Assembly (NCBI RefSeq): GCF_004120195.1
Contig: NZ_SCHN01000013.1
Coordinates: 124,001-188,000, forward strand
Origin: Enterovibrio baiacu
Lineage (GTDB): Bacteria; Pseudomonadota; Gammaproteobacteria; Enterobacterales; Vibrionaceae
Length of the DNA: 64,000 bases
Direction of reading: 5' to 3'
In this document: positions 40,957 through 50,219 of the stretch, in pieces
How the letters are laid out: each line of letters starts with the position of its first letter
Position numbering within the stretch: position 1 is the first letter of the stretch
The notes under the pieces: generated by a model
What the model saw: only the letters and a program-made list of their open reading frames with translations
Told to the model about the DNA's origin: nothing
The model's database searches: none
Made by a program: the position numbers and the translations under genes

Positions 40957-42189
40957 TTATCCGCCGCGAATAAGGTCGAGCATGTTCCACATCGGCAGGA
41001 AAATACCCAGCGCGAGGATCAGCACCATGCCCGCCACCACCAAGAGCAAAATGGGCTCCATGCGTGCAGACAAAGTTTTTAAGTCGTAATCCACTTCGCG
41101 GTCGTAAAACTCGCTCGCTTCCAACAACAAGTTGTCGATTTGGCCCGTTTCTTCCCCCACCTGAATCATCTGATGAACCAGCGGCGTAAAGAGTTTGCTG
41201 TCGCCCGTGACGGAACTGAGGTTCACGCCCGATTCAATCGCGCTTTTCATGCGATCAACTTCGCCAGCCAGAAAGTGGTTATCCAGCGCTTCGCCGGACA
41301 TCTGCAACGCCGTATTGAGCGGCACGCCTGCACGAAGCATCAAGGCGAACGTGCGCGAGAAGCGCGACATCAAAGCTTTGTTGACCAACGGGCCGACAAG
41401 CGGAATGCGCAGTTTAAATTTGTCCCACGACACGCGGCCTTTCTCCGTGTTCTTCCAAAGGCTCCAGCCTGCAAAAGAACACACACTTGAGATCAGCAAC
41501 AACCACCAGAAATCGACAAAGAAGCTAGACGTCGCCATCAATATTTTGGTGGGCAGCGGTAAGTCAGAACCGAACTTCGCGAACATGCCCGCGAACTGTG
41601 GAATAACTTTCACGTTCAAAAACACCATGGCCGAAATGATGACCATGAGGACAAAACTGGGGTAACGCAGCGCCGATTTGATGCGGCGACGGGTTTCCAT
41701 TTCTTGCTCGAAATACTCCGCCAACTGGAGCATGGCGTCGTCTAATCGCCCCGTGTTCTCGCCCACTTGGATCAGCGACACAAACAAATCACTGAACACA
41801 TGAGGGTGGTCTCGCATAGATGCAGACAATGCGCGGCCATTCGACAGCTCATTACAAATTGACACTAAGGCCGCCTGAAGCGGTTTATCGGACGTGCTTT
41901 GCGCCAAGCCTTTGATGGCGCGCATCAAAGGCACGCCCGCTTTGGTCAGGCTATACATCTGACGACAAAGGATCACCAAGGATTCCAGCTTCACAGGGCG
42001 TTGGAACAAAGATACCGATGATTGACCTGATGACGCTTTTTGCGCGCGCGCCGTTGTTGGCGTTAGCGATAACAGCACCATGCCGCCATCCACGATGGAG
42101 GCAATCGCTTCACGCTCTGTTCCCGCCTCTACAACTGCGGAGACGCGCTTACCATTGGCCGCACGAGCGGTATAACGAAAACGGGCCAT
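40957..42189 (-). CDS. mshG: MSHA platform protein MshG
   Basis: Inner-membrane platform of the pilus machine (PilC/GspF family). The 410-residue product has two GspF domains (about 65-190 and 270-390), each with QVGENTGRLDDAM- or QVGEETGQIDNLL-type repeats, and three membrane helices. Lies directly after mshE, its ATPase partner. Confidence 0.93.
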   Translation of the reverse strand: MARFRYTARAANGKRVSAVVEAGTEREAIASIVDGGMVLLSLTPTTARAQKASSGQSSVSLFQRPVKLESLVILCRQMYSLTKAGVPLMRAIKGLAQSTSDKPLQAALVSICNELSNGRALSASMRDHPHVFSDLFVSLIQVGENTGRLDDAMLQLAEYFEQEMETRRRIKSALRYPSFVLMVIISAMVFLNVKVIPQFAGMFAKFGSDLPLPTKILMATSSFFVDFWWLLLISSVCSFAGWSLWKNTEKGRVSWDKFKLRIPLVGPLVNKALMSRFSRTFALMLRAGVPLNTALQMSGEALDNHFLAGEVDRMKSAIESGVNLSSVTGDSKLFTPLVHQMIQVGEETGQIDNLLLEASEFYDREVDYDLKTLSARMEPILLLVVAGMVLILALGIFLPMWNMLDLIRGG

Positions 42190-43904
42190 TAGGCACTCAC
42201 TAGTGACATGGCTGCGCCTTCAGAGAGCTTCATCGTTTCTTCCAGCGTGGTGCTGCCTTGTTTGGCGTAATCCAGTGCACAGTTCACCAATGGCTTATAG
42301 CCCGGTTGCTGCTCGGCCAGTAACGCAAACGTGCGTGTGTCATTGGCGCGCAATGCATCCATCAAATCAGGGGTGATTTCGAGTAGCTCAAAAACACCAA
42401 TTCGGCCTTTGTAGCCAGTGAAATTGCAATGCTGACAGCCACGGCCTTTGTAAAAACCCAAGCCCGCAGACTCGGGCATGGTGGTCGTCAGCCATAGCGA
42501 TTCGCTTTCATCCAAGGCATGTGGCACTTTGCAATCAGGGCAGATTCGGCGAATCAAGCGCTGCGCTAACACTGCACGCACCGCACTGGCAACCAGATAC
42601 CCTGGCGCTTCCATGTCCAGCAAACGCAATGCACTGTCGATGGCATTGTTGGTGTGCAGTGTGGATAACACCAAGTGGCCCGTCAGTGAGGCGCGCAGAC
42701 CGATTTCGACGGTTTCAAGATCACGCATTTCCCCCACCAGAATGATGTCTGGGTCTTGGCGCAAAAAAGTACGCAGCGCAGAGGAAAACGTCAGGCCAAT
42801 CTTGTTGGCGATTTGCACTTGGTTGATGCGCGGCAGACGATATTCCACCGGATCTTCCGCCGTCAGGATCTTCTTACCCGGCACATTGAGTTCGTTCAAT
42901 GCGCCATATAAGGTGGTGGTTTTGCCCGAGCCCGTTGGCCCCGTCACCAAGATCATGCCGTGAGGGCGACGCAACTGATTACGGAAACGCTGCAACATTA
43001 CCGGATCCATGCCCACTTGAGTCAGGCTTAATACGCCCGCGGATTGGTTAAGCAGACGCATCACCACAGATTCGCCGTGCTGAACAGGCAAGGTTGAAAC
43101 ACGCACATCAATGGCATTACCGCGCACATTGATATTAAAACGCCCGTCTTGTGGCAGACGTTTTTCAGAAATGTCCATGCCACTCATTAGCTTCAAGCGC
43201 AGAACAAGGGCTGACGCGATAGCACGTTCTTTCAATAAGGTTTCATGAAGCACGCCATCAATACGCTGGCGAATACGCAAAGCGTCAGCATCAGGCTCGA
43301 TGTGAATGTCCGAGGCATTGACCTGCACGGCATCTTCAAACAAGGAGTTGATGAGCTTAACGACCGTCACTTCTTCAGATTGATCGTCTTCTGCACCGAA
43401 ATGCTGTTCCAGCTTTACGCCATGCTCGGCTTGCAAACGCTCTGCAAACGAGGCGATATCACTGGTACGGCGATAATAGCGATCAAAGGCATCCACCAGC
43501 GGTTGTTCTGCCACGATCAGCAGTTCAACGCGGTATTGGTGCAGCAAGTTCAACACGCTTTCTTGCGCCGCCAGATCCGCAGGATCGGACATGGCAACCC
43601 GCACGGTGTCATCCACACGACCAATCACCAGCGCGCGCAAGCGTCTTGCATGCACTTCTGGCAACAAGGCCACCGCGCTCGGATCCACTTGCGCCAAACT
43701 TAGATCGATCAATGGCACATGCAATTGACGTGCAAGGAAGTCGAGCAATTGATGCTCCGACAAGATCCCCATGTCCATCAAGGTATCACCGAGCTTGCGG
43801 CCCGTTTGAGATTGGCGTTGCAGGGCGGCACTTAAATCATGATCAGAGATGATTTGCTCTTCAACCAGCAAATCTCCCAGACGTTTTCGCAGCTTAACGG
43901 CCAT
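42189..43904 (-). CDS. mshE: MSHA pilus extension ATPase MshE
   Basis: Hexameric GspE/PilB-type ATPase that extends the pilus. The N terminus (residues 8-60) contains two tandem MshEN half-sites, RLGDLLVEEQII...L...L..Q and KLGDTLMDMGIL...L...L..Q, the fold shown to bind c-di-GMP in V. cholerae MshE; the first half-site has Gln where the motif usually has Gly. Walker A GPTGSGKT is at 322-329, followed by DPDIILVGEMRD and a Zn tetracysteine (CPDC and CQHC). Pilus extension is therefore probably under direct c-di-GMP control. Confidence 0.94.
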   Translation of the reverse strand: MAVKLRKRLGDLLVEEQIISDHDLSAALQRQSQTGRKLGDTLMDMGILSEHQLLDFLARQLHVPLIDLSLAQVDPSAVALLPEVHARRLRALVIGRVDDTVRVAMSDPADLAAQESVLNLLHQYRVELLIVAEQPLVDAFDRYYRRTSDIASFAERLQAEHGVKLEQHFGAEDDQSEEVTVVKLINSLFEDAVQVNASDIHIEPDADALRIRQRIDGVLHETLLKERAIASALVLRLKLMSGMDISEKRLPQDGRFNINVRGNAIDVRVSTLPVQHGESVVMRLLNQSAGVLSLTQVGMDPVMLQRFRNQLRRPHGMILVTGPTGSGKTTTLYGALNELNVPGKKILTAEDPVEYRLPRINQVQIANKIGLTFSSALRTFLRQDPDIILVGEMRDLETVEIGLRASLTGHLVLSTLHTNNAIDSALRLLDMEAPGYLVASAVRAVLAQRLIRRICPDCKVPHALDESESLWLTTTMPESAGLGFYKGRGCQHCNFTGYKGRIGVFELLEITPDLMDALRANDTRTFALLAEQQPGYKPLVNCALDYAKQGSTTLEETMKLSEGAAMSLVSA

Positions 43905-45180
43905 CTGAGTCTCCTTCTTTCTGCGCTTGGTTATTGATGTACACCAAACGCTGACGTGCGAATTGCACGGATTTATCGCTTAAACCACCCGCCTGAATCG
44001 CTGATTGATACGCGTCTTTTGCCGTTAAAAGCTCGCCTTCACGTTCGGAAGACACCGCGTAGCCTAACCACCAACGACCATCGTGTGGCTCATTGTGCGT
44101 CAACCATTGGTAGCTGTCTTTGGCTAAGCCATGACGCCCCAGTTTCTGCGCCAACGCTGCGCGCATAGACATGTAGCGACCTTGCTCACCATCCAAAGTG
44201 TTTACAGGGGTCATCAGCACATTCAATGCTGATTCTTCACGGCTATTTTGCTGGTACATACGCGCCAACGTTAGCTTGAGCGACGCCGCTTGAGGGTTCG
44301 CGCTGATGCCTTTTCGTAGCACGCTTTCCGCATCACGCAGCTTGCCACGGCCATAAAGCAAACCTGCCAGTTGATTGGTGGCGCCAACATGTGTTGGCTG
44401 GTATTTCACGGCATCACGCAGGTAGACAATCGCTTGTTGGGTATCACCCACTTGCGCGCGTTTTTGTGCTTTTTTGTAGGCAATAGCCGCCAAGTCTTCA
44501 CCGCTAAGCTCAACGGTTTCAACCGTCAATGAGGACGCTGATGTGTTCTCTACGGCATTATCCGCAGCATCTGAAGATGTCGCTGAGTTCACTGACGGCT
44601 CAATGGGAGCGGTTGCGACAACGCGCGGGACTCGCGTCGATGCCACGGAGGGCATAGCGACGGGCGTTTTCACGTCTTCTTTCGTGTCGATGACCGCAAG
44701 TTGTTCTGTCGGCTCAACAGGTTTAACCAATGTCGTATTGGGTGCAGAGACCGTTGCAGCATCAACGGTAACGGCTGGCGGTTTTGACGAAGGCACTGAC
44801 GCTTTTGGCGAGGCATTCATCGCAACAAACGCAATGTCTTGTGTTGCCACTTTTTTCGTCACACTCGGCGTTATCGTTGGCGCTTTACTGGCTGGTTCGT
44901 GGATTGTCGCGTCAGGTTCTTTAACCAACACAGGCGCAATCGCTTGAGGCTGGGCGATAACGGATGTTTCTTCACGCGCGGCGGTGTCGCCATCAGCATT
45001 ATCACCATTGGCAGCAATTGCCCATGCAATGCCGGATGCTCCGACCAAAGTCGCGACGATGGCCAAGACGACGCGTACAGCGCGGAACCCCCACGCGGAC
45101 GGAATCGCCGCCACAGAAACGGTATTTTCTTTTTGAGCTGGCGCACTCAGGTCGCTCAGCATTCGGTTCAATTCACTCAT
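43894..45180 (-). CDS. mshN: MSHA biogenesis TPR protein MshN
   Basis: 428-residue bitopic protein: cytoplasmic N terminus, membrane helix (VRVVLAIVATLVGASGIAWAI, read in parts), a long low-complexity Pro/Thr/Val region (about 75-215) and a C-terminal TPR domain (about 235-420). TPR proteins of pilus systems help assemble the secretin or platform. Position between mshE and mshM is standard. Confidence 0.88.
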   Translation of the reverse strand: MSELNRMLSDLSAPAQKENTVSVAAIPSAWGFRAVRVVLAIVATLVGASGIAWAIAANGDNADGDTAAREETSVIAQPQAIAPVLVKEPDATIHEPASKAPTITPSVTKKVATQDIAFVAMNASPKASVPSSKPPAVTVDAATVSAPNTTLVKPVEPTEQLAVIDTKEDVKTPVAMPSVASTRVPRVVATAPIEPSVNSATSSDAADNAVENTSASSLTVETVELSGEDLAAIAYKKAQKRAQVGDTQQAIVYLRDAVKYQPTHVGATNQLAGLLYGRGKLRDAESVLRKGISANPQAASLKLTLARMYQQNSREESALNVLMTPVNTLDGEQGRYMSMRAALAQKLGRHGLAKDSYQWLTHNEPHDGRWWLGYAVSSEREGELLTAKDAYQSAIQAGGLSDKSVQFARQRLVYINNQAQKEGDSDGR

Positions 45181-45186
45181 GTGTTC

Positions 45187-46020
45187 CTACCCCCACAAAG
45201 CACGCAGCGCAGAGTGCTGCTTCGCCAGCGGTGTATCTTTAATGGCTAAACGGACGGCGCGATCAGAAACCTGGCGGTGTCCTTTGCCATAACTCAACAA
45301 CAAGGATTTATGGCATAGCTGGTGAATCAATCGGGGGATGCCTTGGCTCGCCACCCAAATACGGCGTTTCGCCCACCCGCTAAAGTGTCGCGACAGCGCG
45401 CCTTTTTCACTCATTCGGTGGTCGATGTATGCAGACGCTTCGGCATACGTTAGCGGCGATAACGTGGCACTAAAGCTGATGCGTTGCAGCAGTTGACGCA
45501 TGTTGTGCTGCGACAAACGCTCATCCAACTCAGGCTGCCCAAACAGCACAATTTGAATCAGTTTGCGCTGTTCAGTTTCAAGGTTTCCGAGCAGACGAAT
45601 GGCTTCAAGTACCTCATCGGGCAAGGCTTGTGCTTCGTCACACAAGATCACCACAGGCTTTTCGGCATGCGCAGCAGCAATGGCGGCTTGCTGGATCGCC
45701 CCTAAAACTTTGTCTTCCGACAAGGCTTCCGGCAGGGTGAGTTCATCCGCAATCATACGATACAACACAGACACGGTATTGGCTGGGTTTGGCAAAAACA
45801 CCAAGGTGCATTCTTCGGCAAGCGTCGACAGAAGAAGGCGGCACACCATGGTTTTACCCGTGCCGACTTCACCCGTGATCTTCACCAAGCCTTCGCCCAT
45901 TCTCACCGCCATGACGCTGGTATTGATGGCGTCGACGTGCGACTGCGTCCCGAAAAAGCTTCGGGTATCCGGCGTTAAGCTAAAAGGCGCGGCATTGAGG
46001 CCAAAGTGGTTAAGATACAT
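45187..46020 (-). CDS. mshM: MSHA biogenesis ATPase MshM (ExeA-like)
   Basis: 277-residue AAA ATPase of the ExeA/GspA family, with Walker A GEVGTGKT (50-57), Walker B VVILCDEAQ and the N-terminal YLNHFGLNAAPFSLTPD signature of the family. ExeA-type proteins help secretin assembly through the peptidoglycan; here the target would be MshL, encoded just upstream. Confidence 0.92.
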   Translation of the reverse strand: MYLNHFGLNAAPFSLTPDTRSFFGTQSHVDAINTSVMAVRMGEGLVKITGEVGTGKTMVCRLLLSTLAEECTLVFLPNPANTVSVLYRMIADELTLPEALSEDKVLGAIQQAAIAAAHAEKPVVILCDEAQALPDEVLEAIRLLGNLETEQRKLIQIVLFGQPELDERLSQHNMRQLLQRISFSATLSPLTYAEASAYIDHRMSEKGALSRHFSGWAKRRIWVASQGIPRLIHQLCHKSLLLSYGKGHRQVSDRAVRLAIKDTPLAKQHSALRALWG

Positions 46021-46034
46021 TGTGCTAATTTCGC

Positions 46035-47666
46035 CTACTTCGCGTCGTTCTCAGGGAACCATTCGTTGAGCAGTTCGCGTGAGCGCTGAATCTCTTCTTG
46101 CCACGTTTGTTCGCCCACCACGGAAGGTTGAAGCAAAATGACCAATTCGGTTTTCTGCTTCATGCGATTCACGTTACGGAAAAGATGGCCGAAACCAGGA
46201 ATGTCACCCAATAGTGGCACTTTCGACACTTTCTCGTCGAAGCTTGATTTCATCAACCCGCCGATCACCACCACGTCGCCAGAGCGGGCATGGATAATCG
46301 AATCAGACTCGCGGATCGAGGTTTTCGCCAGCGGCAACACATATGGCTGAGACGCACTGCCTAGCTGAATGGTTTTCTCTTCAGTCACCACATCAATAAC
46401 GGCAGGGTGAACATGCAGCAGCACGCCATTGTCGTCATCAATTTGCGGCGTAACATCTAAAGAAATGCCAGAGAAGAAAGGGGTGAGCTCGATGTTTGGC
46501 CCAGATTCAGAGTTATCGCCAGAGCTGTCGCTGGAGGAAATATCCGTCACGAAGTACTCGTCACCACCGACTTTGATCACCGCTTTTTGGTTGTTCGCCG
46601 CCGTCACACGAGGGCTCGACAGCACGTTCACATCGCCTTGGGTATCAAGGAAACTCAGCACTGCATCGAAATGCCCATCTGTGATGGTGATATTGGTTTG
46701 TCCGCCAATCACGTTGGAAATCAGATCGCCCGCCAAGTCAGAGGCAGGACGGCTCACATCCACACCACCGCTGCCGATGCTTTTGCTGATGTTTGACCAG
46801 TTCACGCCTTGTTGATAACCATCACTCAAGGTCACTTCAAGGATTTTGGCTTCTAAAATCACTTGGCGTTTCAGGCGTTTCTCAGAGACTTCAAGAAAGC
46901 GTTTCACTTCGCGAAGCTCGTTCGGAAAGGCCTTCACAGTGATCAAACTCGCTTGCGGAGAAACAACAATAGAGCGCCCTTCCCCCGAGCCAATCATGGC
47001 ACTCACCGCGCGCTCCAATTGTAGCCAGAAGCTGCTTTCTGAGCGGGTTTCAATCACAGTACCGCCCGTCGATTTTGACGCACGTTCGCTGCCTTCGCCG
47101 CTATCACCACTTGAACTGCCGCCGTCTGTGGAAATAGCACCGGTGCTGATAGAGGTTAAAGACACGCCTGCGCGCTGCAATTGCAAATAGTCGACAGAAA
47201 AGGTTTCAGTGCGCAGTGCAGCTGGGAAAATTTGGATCAGGCGACCTTGTGTTTCAATGCTGTAGCCGTAGATATCAGAGACCACGTCCAAGGCTTCTTT
47301 TACCGTGACATCTTTCAACGAGACTGTGATTTTTCCACTGACGTCAGGGTGCATCACAAGGTTGAAATCCGTGCCTTGCACCACGCTGCCGAAAAAGGCT
47401 TTAGCGTCGATGTTATTGGCATTAATGCGTAGGCGCTTTTCCGTCACCATCGCACCGCCAGCAGGGTCAGCGAAATCCCCCATCAAATCGTCCGTCACTG
47501 CATCAGGCAGCGCAGACAAAGGCTGAGTCGTGCTTTGCGCATACGCTTCATTCAGCGCGGCTTGCACTTCAGTGGGCTTTTGGTGCCCAACACTTTGGCA
47601 CGCAGTCAAAAAGGTTGCCGCTAAACAAGTCAGTAAGACCTTGCCTAACCTCGTCATATTTTTCAC
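46035..47666 (-). CDS. mshL: MSHA secretin MshL
   Basis: Outer-membrane secretin through which the pilus emerges. The GTG at 47666 overlaps the mshK stop (GTGA) with AGGTGG upstream; the ATG three codons later is an alternative. The 543-residue lipoprotein has lipobox FLTAC, the N0 and N1 domains, a Gly/Ser-rich linker (about 185-215), and the secretin domain ending with VPLLGDIPGFGHLFR. Confidence 0.95.
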   Translation of the reverse strand: MKNMTRLGKVLLTCLAATFLTACQSVGHQKPTEVQAALNEAYAQSTTQPLSALPDAVTDDLMGDFADPAGGAMVTEKRLRINANNIDAKAFFGSVVQGTDFNLVMHPDVSGKITVSLKDVTVKEALDVVSDIYGYSIETQGRLIQIFPAALRTETFSVDYLQLQRAGVSLTSISTGAISTDGGSSSGDSGEGSERASKSTGGTVIETRSESSFWLQLERAVSAMIGSGEGRSIVVSPQASLITVKAFPNELREVKRFLEVSEKRLKRQVILEAKILEVTLSDGYQQGVNWSNISKSIGSGGVDVSRPASDLAGDLISNVIGGQTNITITDGHFDAVLSFLDTQGDVNVLSSPRVTAANNQKAVIKVGGDEYFVTDISSSDSSGDNSESGPNIELTPFFSGISLDVTPQIDDDNGVLLHVHPAVIDVVTEEKTIQLGSASQPYVLPLAKTSIRESDSIIHARSGDVVVIGGLMKSSFDEKVSKVPLLGDIPGFGHLFRNVNRMKQKTELVILLQPSVVGEQTWQEEIQRSRELLNEWFPENDAK

Positions 47667-47989
47667 TGTACCACCTGCTCATTGAATACGGTTAAGGACC
47701 AACGGCGATCGCCACGGACTAGCGTGACGGCCTCTTCGTTGATGGCGCGAATGACATAGCCATTGATCGATTGGCCTTTCGCGAGCGCACGACCATTCAG
47801 CACTGCCGAACAGTCGTTTTCGCTGCCACACAAGATCGCATCCAAACGAGGAAGCCGAACCTTGGTGCGCGTTGTAGGTTGACTTGGTGCTTCAAAACCT
47901 AGAGGTGCGGTTGGATCGGTTGCCGCAAAAGACGGTAAGGCCAGTGTTATAACACTCAGACCCATGACGCATTTAGCCGTTACTTTCAT
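47663..47989 (-). CDS. mshK: MSHA biogenesis protein MshK
   Basis: 108-residue periplasmic protein of the MshK/PilP type. ATG 47989 follows a strong GGAGG; a longer frame starting 30 bases earlier lies within mshJ. Signal peptide cleaved near SFA|ATD; the C-terminal segment GQSINGYVIRAINEEAVTLVRG resembles the PilP/GspC homology region, which links inner-membrane proteins to the secretin. Overlaps mshJ by 17 bases. Confidence 0.87.
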   Translation of the reverse strand: MKVTAKCVMGLSVITLALPSFAATDPTAPLGFEAPSQPTTRTKVRLPRLDAILCGSENDCSAVLNGRALAKGQSINGYVIRAINEEAVTLVRGDRRWSLTVFNEQVVQ

Positions 47990-48629
47990 GCACACCTCCG
48001 ATAAAGACCGGGCTCTCACCTAGGGTATAAACCTGAAGCGTGACCTCGGCGAACGGGTACGCTTTGACGCGATAATCAACGCTTCGCCAGTAATATTTCA
48101 CGGGCAGCGCTTCAAGTGCCGCAAGATAATCAACGATGTCGAAATAGCGCCCTTGCAATGCAATCTCAACGGGGTGCAAATAGAAGCCCGCTTGATCTTT
48201 TTCGGTCAATTGCGCCGCAGGCAAGGTTGTCATTGATAACAACGTCAATTTATCGGACTGCTTTAGAACGCTTTCCATCAAGCTCGCCATTTGTGGTGCG
48301 CTGACCAAGCCTTCTGTTTTGCGGGCCATTTCAGCATCTAACAATGCGATTTCATGATTCAGCGATGCCAGCGTTATCTCAAGCTCCGCATTCGCAGACG
48401 TGTTGAGCTTTTCTTGCTTCATCATGTTTAGCGCCAACAAATCCTTCGTGGTTTGTTGTTGCTGAGAAAATTCGGTTTTGGTTGCACTCAATGTCTTGGC
48501 GATGGGTTCAAGGAAAATGAACACACCCAGCCCCATGATAAGCAGCCAACCCGCACTGGCGATCAGCCACTGTTCACGCGCCGTTAAGCCTTCAAACCCT
48601 TGCTTTAGCTTTTCCAAAAATGCATTCAT
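47973..48629 (-). CDS. mshJ: MSHA biogenesis protein MshJ
   Basis: 218-residue bitopic protein of the PilO/GspM type: a short cytoplasmic N terminus with REQWLIASAGWLLIMGLGVF membrane helix, a coiled coil (about 45-100) and a small ferredoxin-like periplasmic domain. Part of the inner-membrane alignment complex with MshI and MshK. ATGA overlap with mshI. Confidence 0.88.
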   Translation of the reverse strand: MNAFLEKLKQGFEGLTAREQWLIASAGWLLIMGLGVFIFLEPIAKTLSATKTEFSQQQQTTKDLLALNMMKQEKLNTSANAELEITLASLNHEIALLDAEMARKTEGLVSAPQMASLMESVLKQSDKLTLLSMTTLPAAQLTEKDQAGFYLHPVEIALQGRYFDIVDYLAALEALPVKYYWRSVDYRVKAYPFAEVTLQVYTLGESPVFIGGVHESNG

Positions 48630-50077
48630 TGCTTGCCCTCCGCGTTCTCACGCTTAGATTGCAAACTGAACGTCAGTCGGTTGTTTTCATCACGGGCCAA
48701 TGCCATGTGCTCAAACACACGCTGCGACAGCGGTGGCTGAGTTTCAAAAGATTTAATCCAAGCAGGCACGGCATCAGGTGAAGCTGCCATCCCTTGAATA
48801 TTCAATGCGCCTTGGCTGACAAAGATGTCTGATACGGACACATCTCGGCGTGATAATGTCGCGAGCGCACGGAAGGTATCAGCATGGCCCTTTTGCAGCG
48901 CTTTATCGTGTTGACGCACAGCGTCGAGCGCGGCTTTTTTCGCACGAACCGATTCTTGGGCGCGGTTGGTATCATTGACCATACTGACCGAAGGTAAATG
49001 CAGCTTGAGCTGACTATTCAGCTCATCCGACAATGATTGCGCGACCTGAAGTTCAGACGTTGATACTTTTAATGCTTGGTTCGCACTCGACAGTTGCCAC
49101 TGTTGGTAAGCGGCCACTAACACCAGCATGAATGCAGACATACCCCAGCAAAGCAACATGCGTTCAAATGAGAGTAAAGGCGTCGATTGGCGTAGATCAT
49201 CGCTGAAAAGATTGATGTCTGGCGAGCTGTTGTTTTCGAGGGCAGCAAGCGCAATGTTGTGCAGGTGCTCATCGGCGTTAAACAAGGTTTGAGGTCGAAC
49301 CTTCACCGTCAGGCGAGAAGAAAGCTGGAAAGCAAGTTCTGTATTGTCCGTCGCTTGAACGCTAACAACCAACCCACTGACCTGTGTTTCTTTCAATTGC
49401 GAACGCAGATAATCCAATGAACGTTGAATTTCCAACGCCAGATCATCAACAACCGATGGCGACAGCGAAACGCCATCAAACATCACGCCGCGAACCTGTC
49501 GTTGGAAGCACAATTTACCCAAACTAAAGACGCTTAATTGGATTGCACCTTGGCCGTCTTGGCTCAGTACCATTTCTGCTTTATCAAGCGCCGTCCACTG
49601 ACGAAGTAACACGTCTTCAACAGAAACCTGCGTTAATCGGCACTGATTTTTCTTTAAGACATCGTCAAGCTGAGAAAGCAAAGACTTGTTACAAACAAAG
49701 ACTTGGTAGCGATTTGCAACGGATAGAGCGTAGCCATCAGCAACAATCTCAGTCGGGGAGTCAGAAATATAATCTTTGATCTGGAAAGGCAATGCGGAAC
49801 GTTTATCTTCCTCAGACAAACCCGGATTATCAATCAGCAATGATTGGTACAAACCGTGACCAAGCACGAGATGCACGTCCGAATGATTGACGCCTTGCTG
49901 TTGCAACAACTGGGCAACAACACGCGCAGCATCCGTTCCGGTAACAGGCAGGCTCGCCACGCGCTTATTTTCATGCAACGTGTAGCTTATAACCACCTGA
50001 TTTACAGATACAATTACGCTAACAACTTGGCGCTGCCTTCGAGTGGGAATTTTTGCGATCAAAGAAGAGAGTGCCAT
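48626..50077 (-). CDS. mshI: MSHA biogenesis protein MshI
   Basis: 483-residue protein combining an actin-like PilM-type cytoplasmic domain (about 15-290), a membrane helix (MLLCWGMSAFMLVLVAAY) and a PilN-type periplasmic coiled coil. In other type IV pili these are two proteins. First gene of the mshI-to-mshQ run; 142 A/T-rich bases upstream must hold its promoter, but I see no strong boxes. Confidence 0.9.
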   Translation of the reverse strand: MALSSLIAKIPTRRQRQVVSVIVSVNQVVISYTLHENKRVASLPVTGTDAARVVAQLLQQQGVNHSDVHLVLGHGLYQSLLIDNPGLSEEDKRSALPFQIKDYISDSPTEIVADGYALSVANRYQVFVCNKSLLSQLDDVLKKNQCRLTQVSVEDVLLRQWTALDKAEMVLSQDGQGAIQLSVFSLGKLCFQRQVRGVMFDGVSLSPSVVDDLALEIQRSLDYLRSQLKETQVSGLVVSVQATDNTELAFQLSSRLTVKVRPQTLFNADEHLHNIALAALENNSSPDINLFSDDLRQSTPLLSFERMLLCWGMSAFMLVLVAAYQQWQLSSANQALKVSTSELQVAQSLSDELNSQLKLHLPSVSMVNDTNRAQESVRAKKAALDAVRQHDKALQKGHADTFRALATLSRRDVSVSDIFVSQGALNIQGMAASPDAVPAWIKSFETQPPLSQRVFEHMALARDENNRLTFSLQSKRENAEGKQ

Positions 50078-50219
50078 CTACGTCTACAACTGGCCGGAGT
50101 TTGTTAAAAATATGTTTGAAGTACAGCATATTCTATCAAAAAACCCGCCAATAAATAAGTAGTTATGACGACAAAATCATGACACTCACGTATAAAATTT
50201 ATCCGCTAGGATGCGTACA

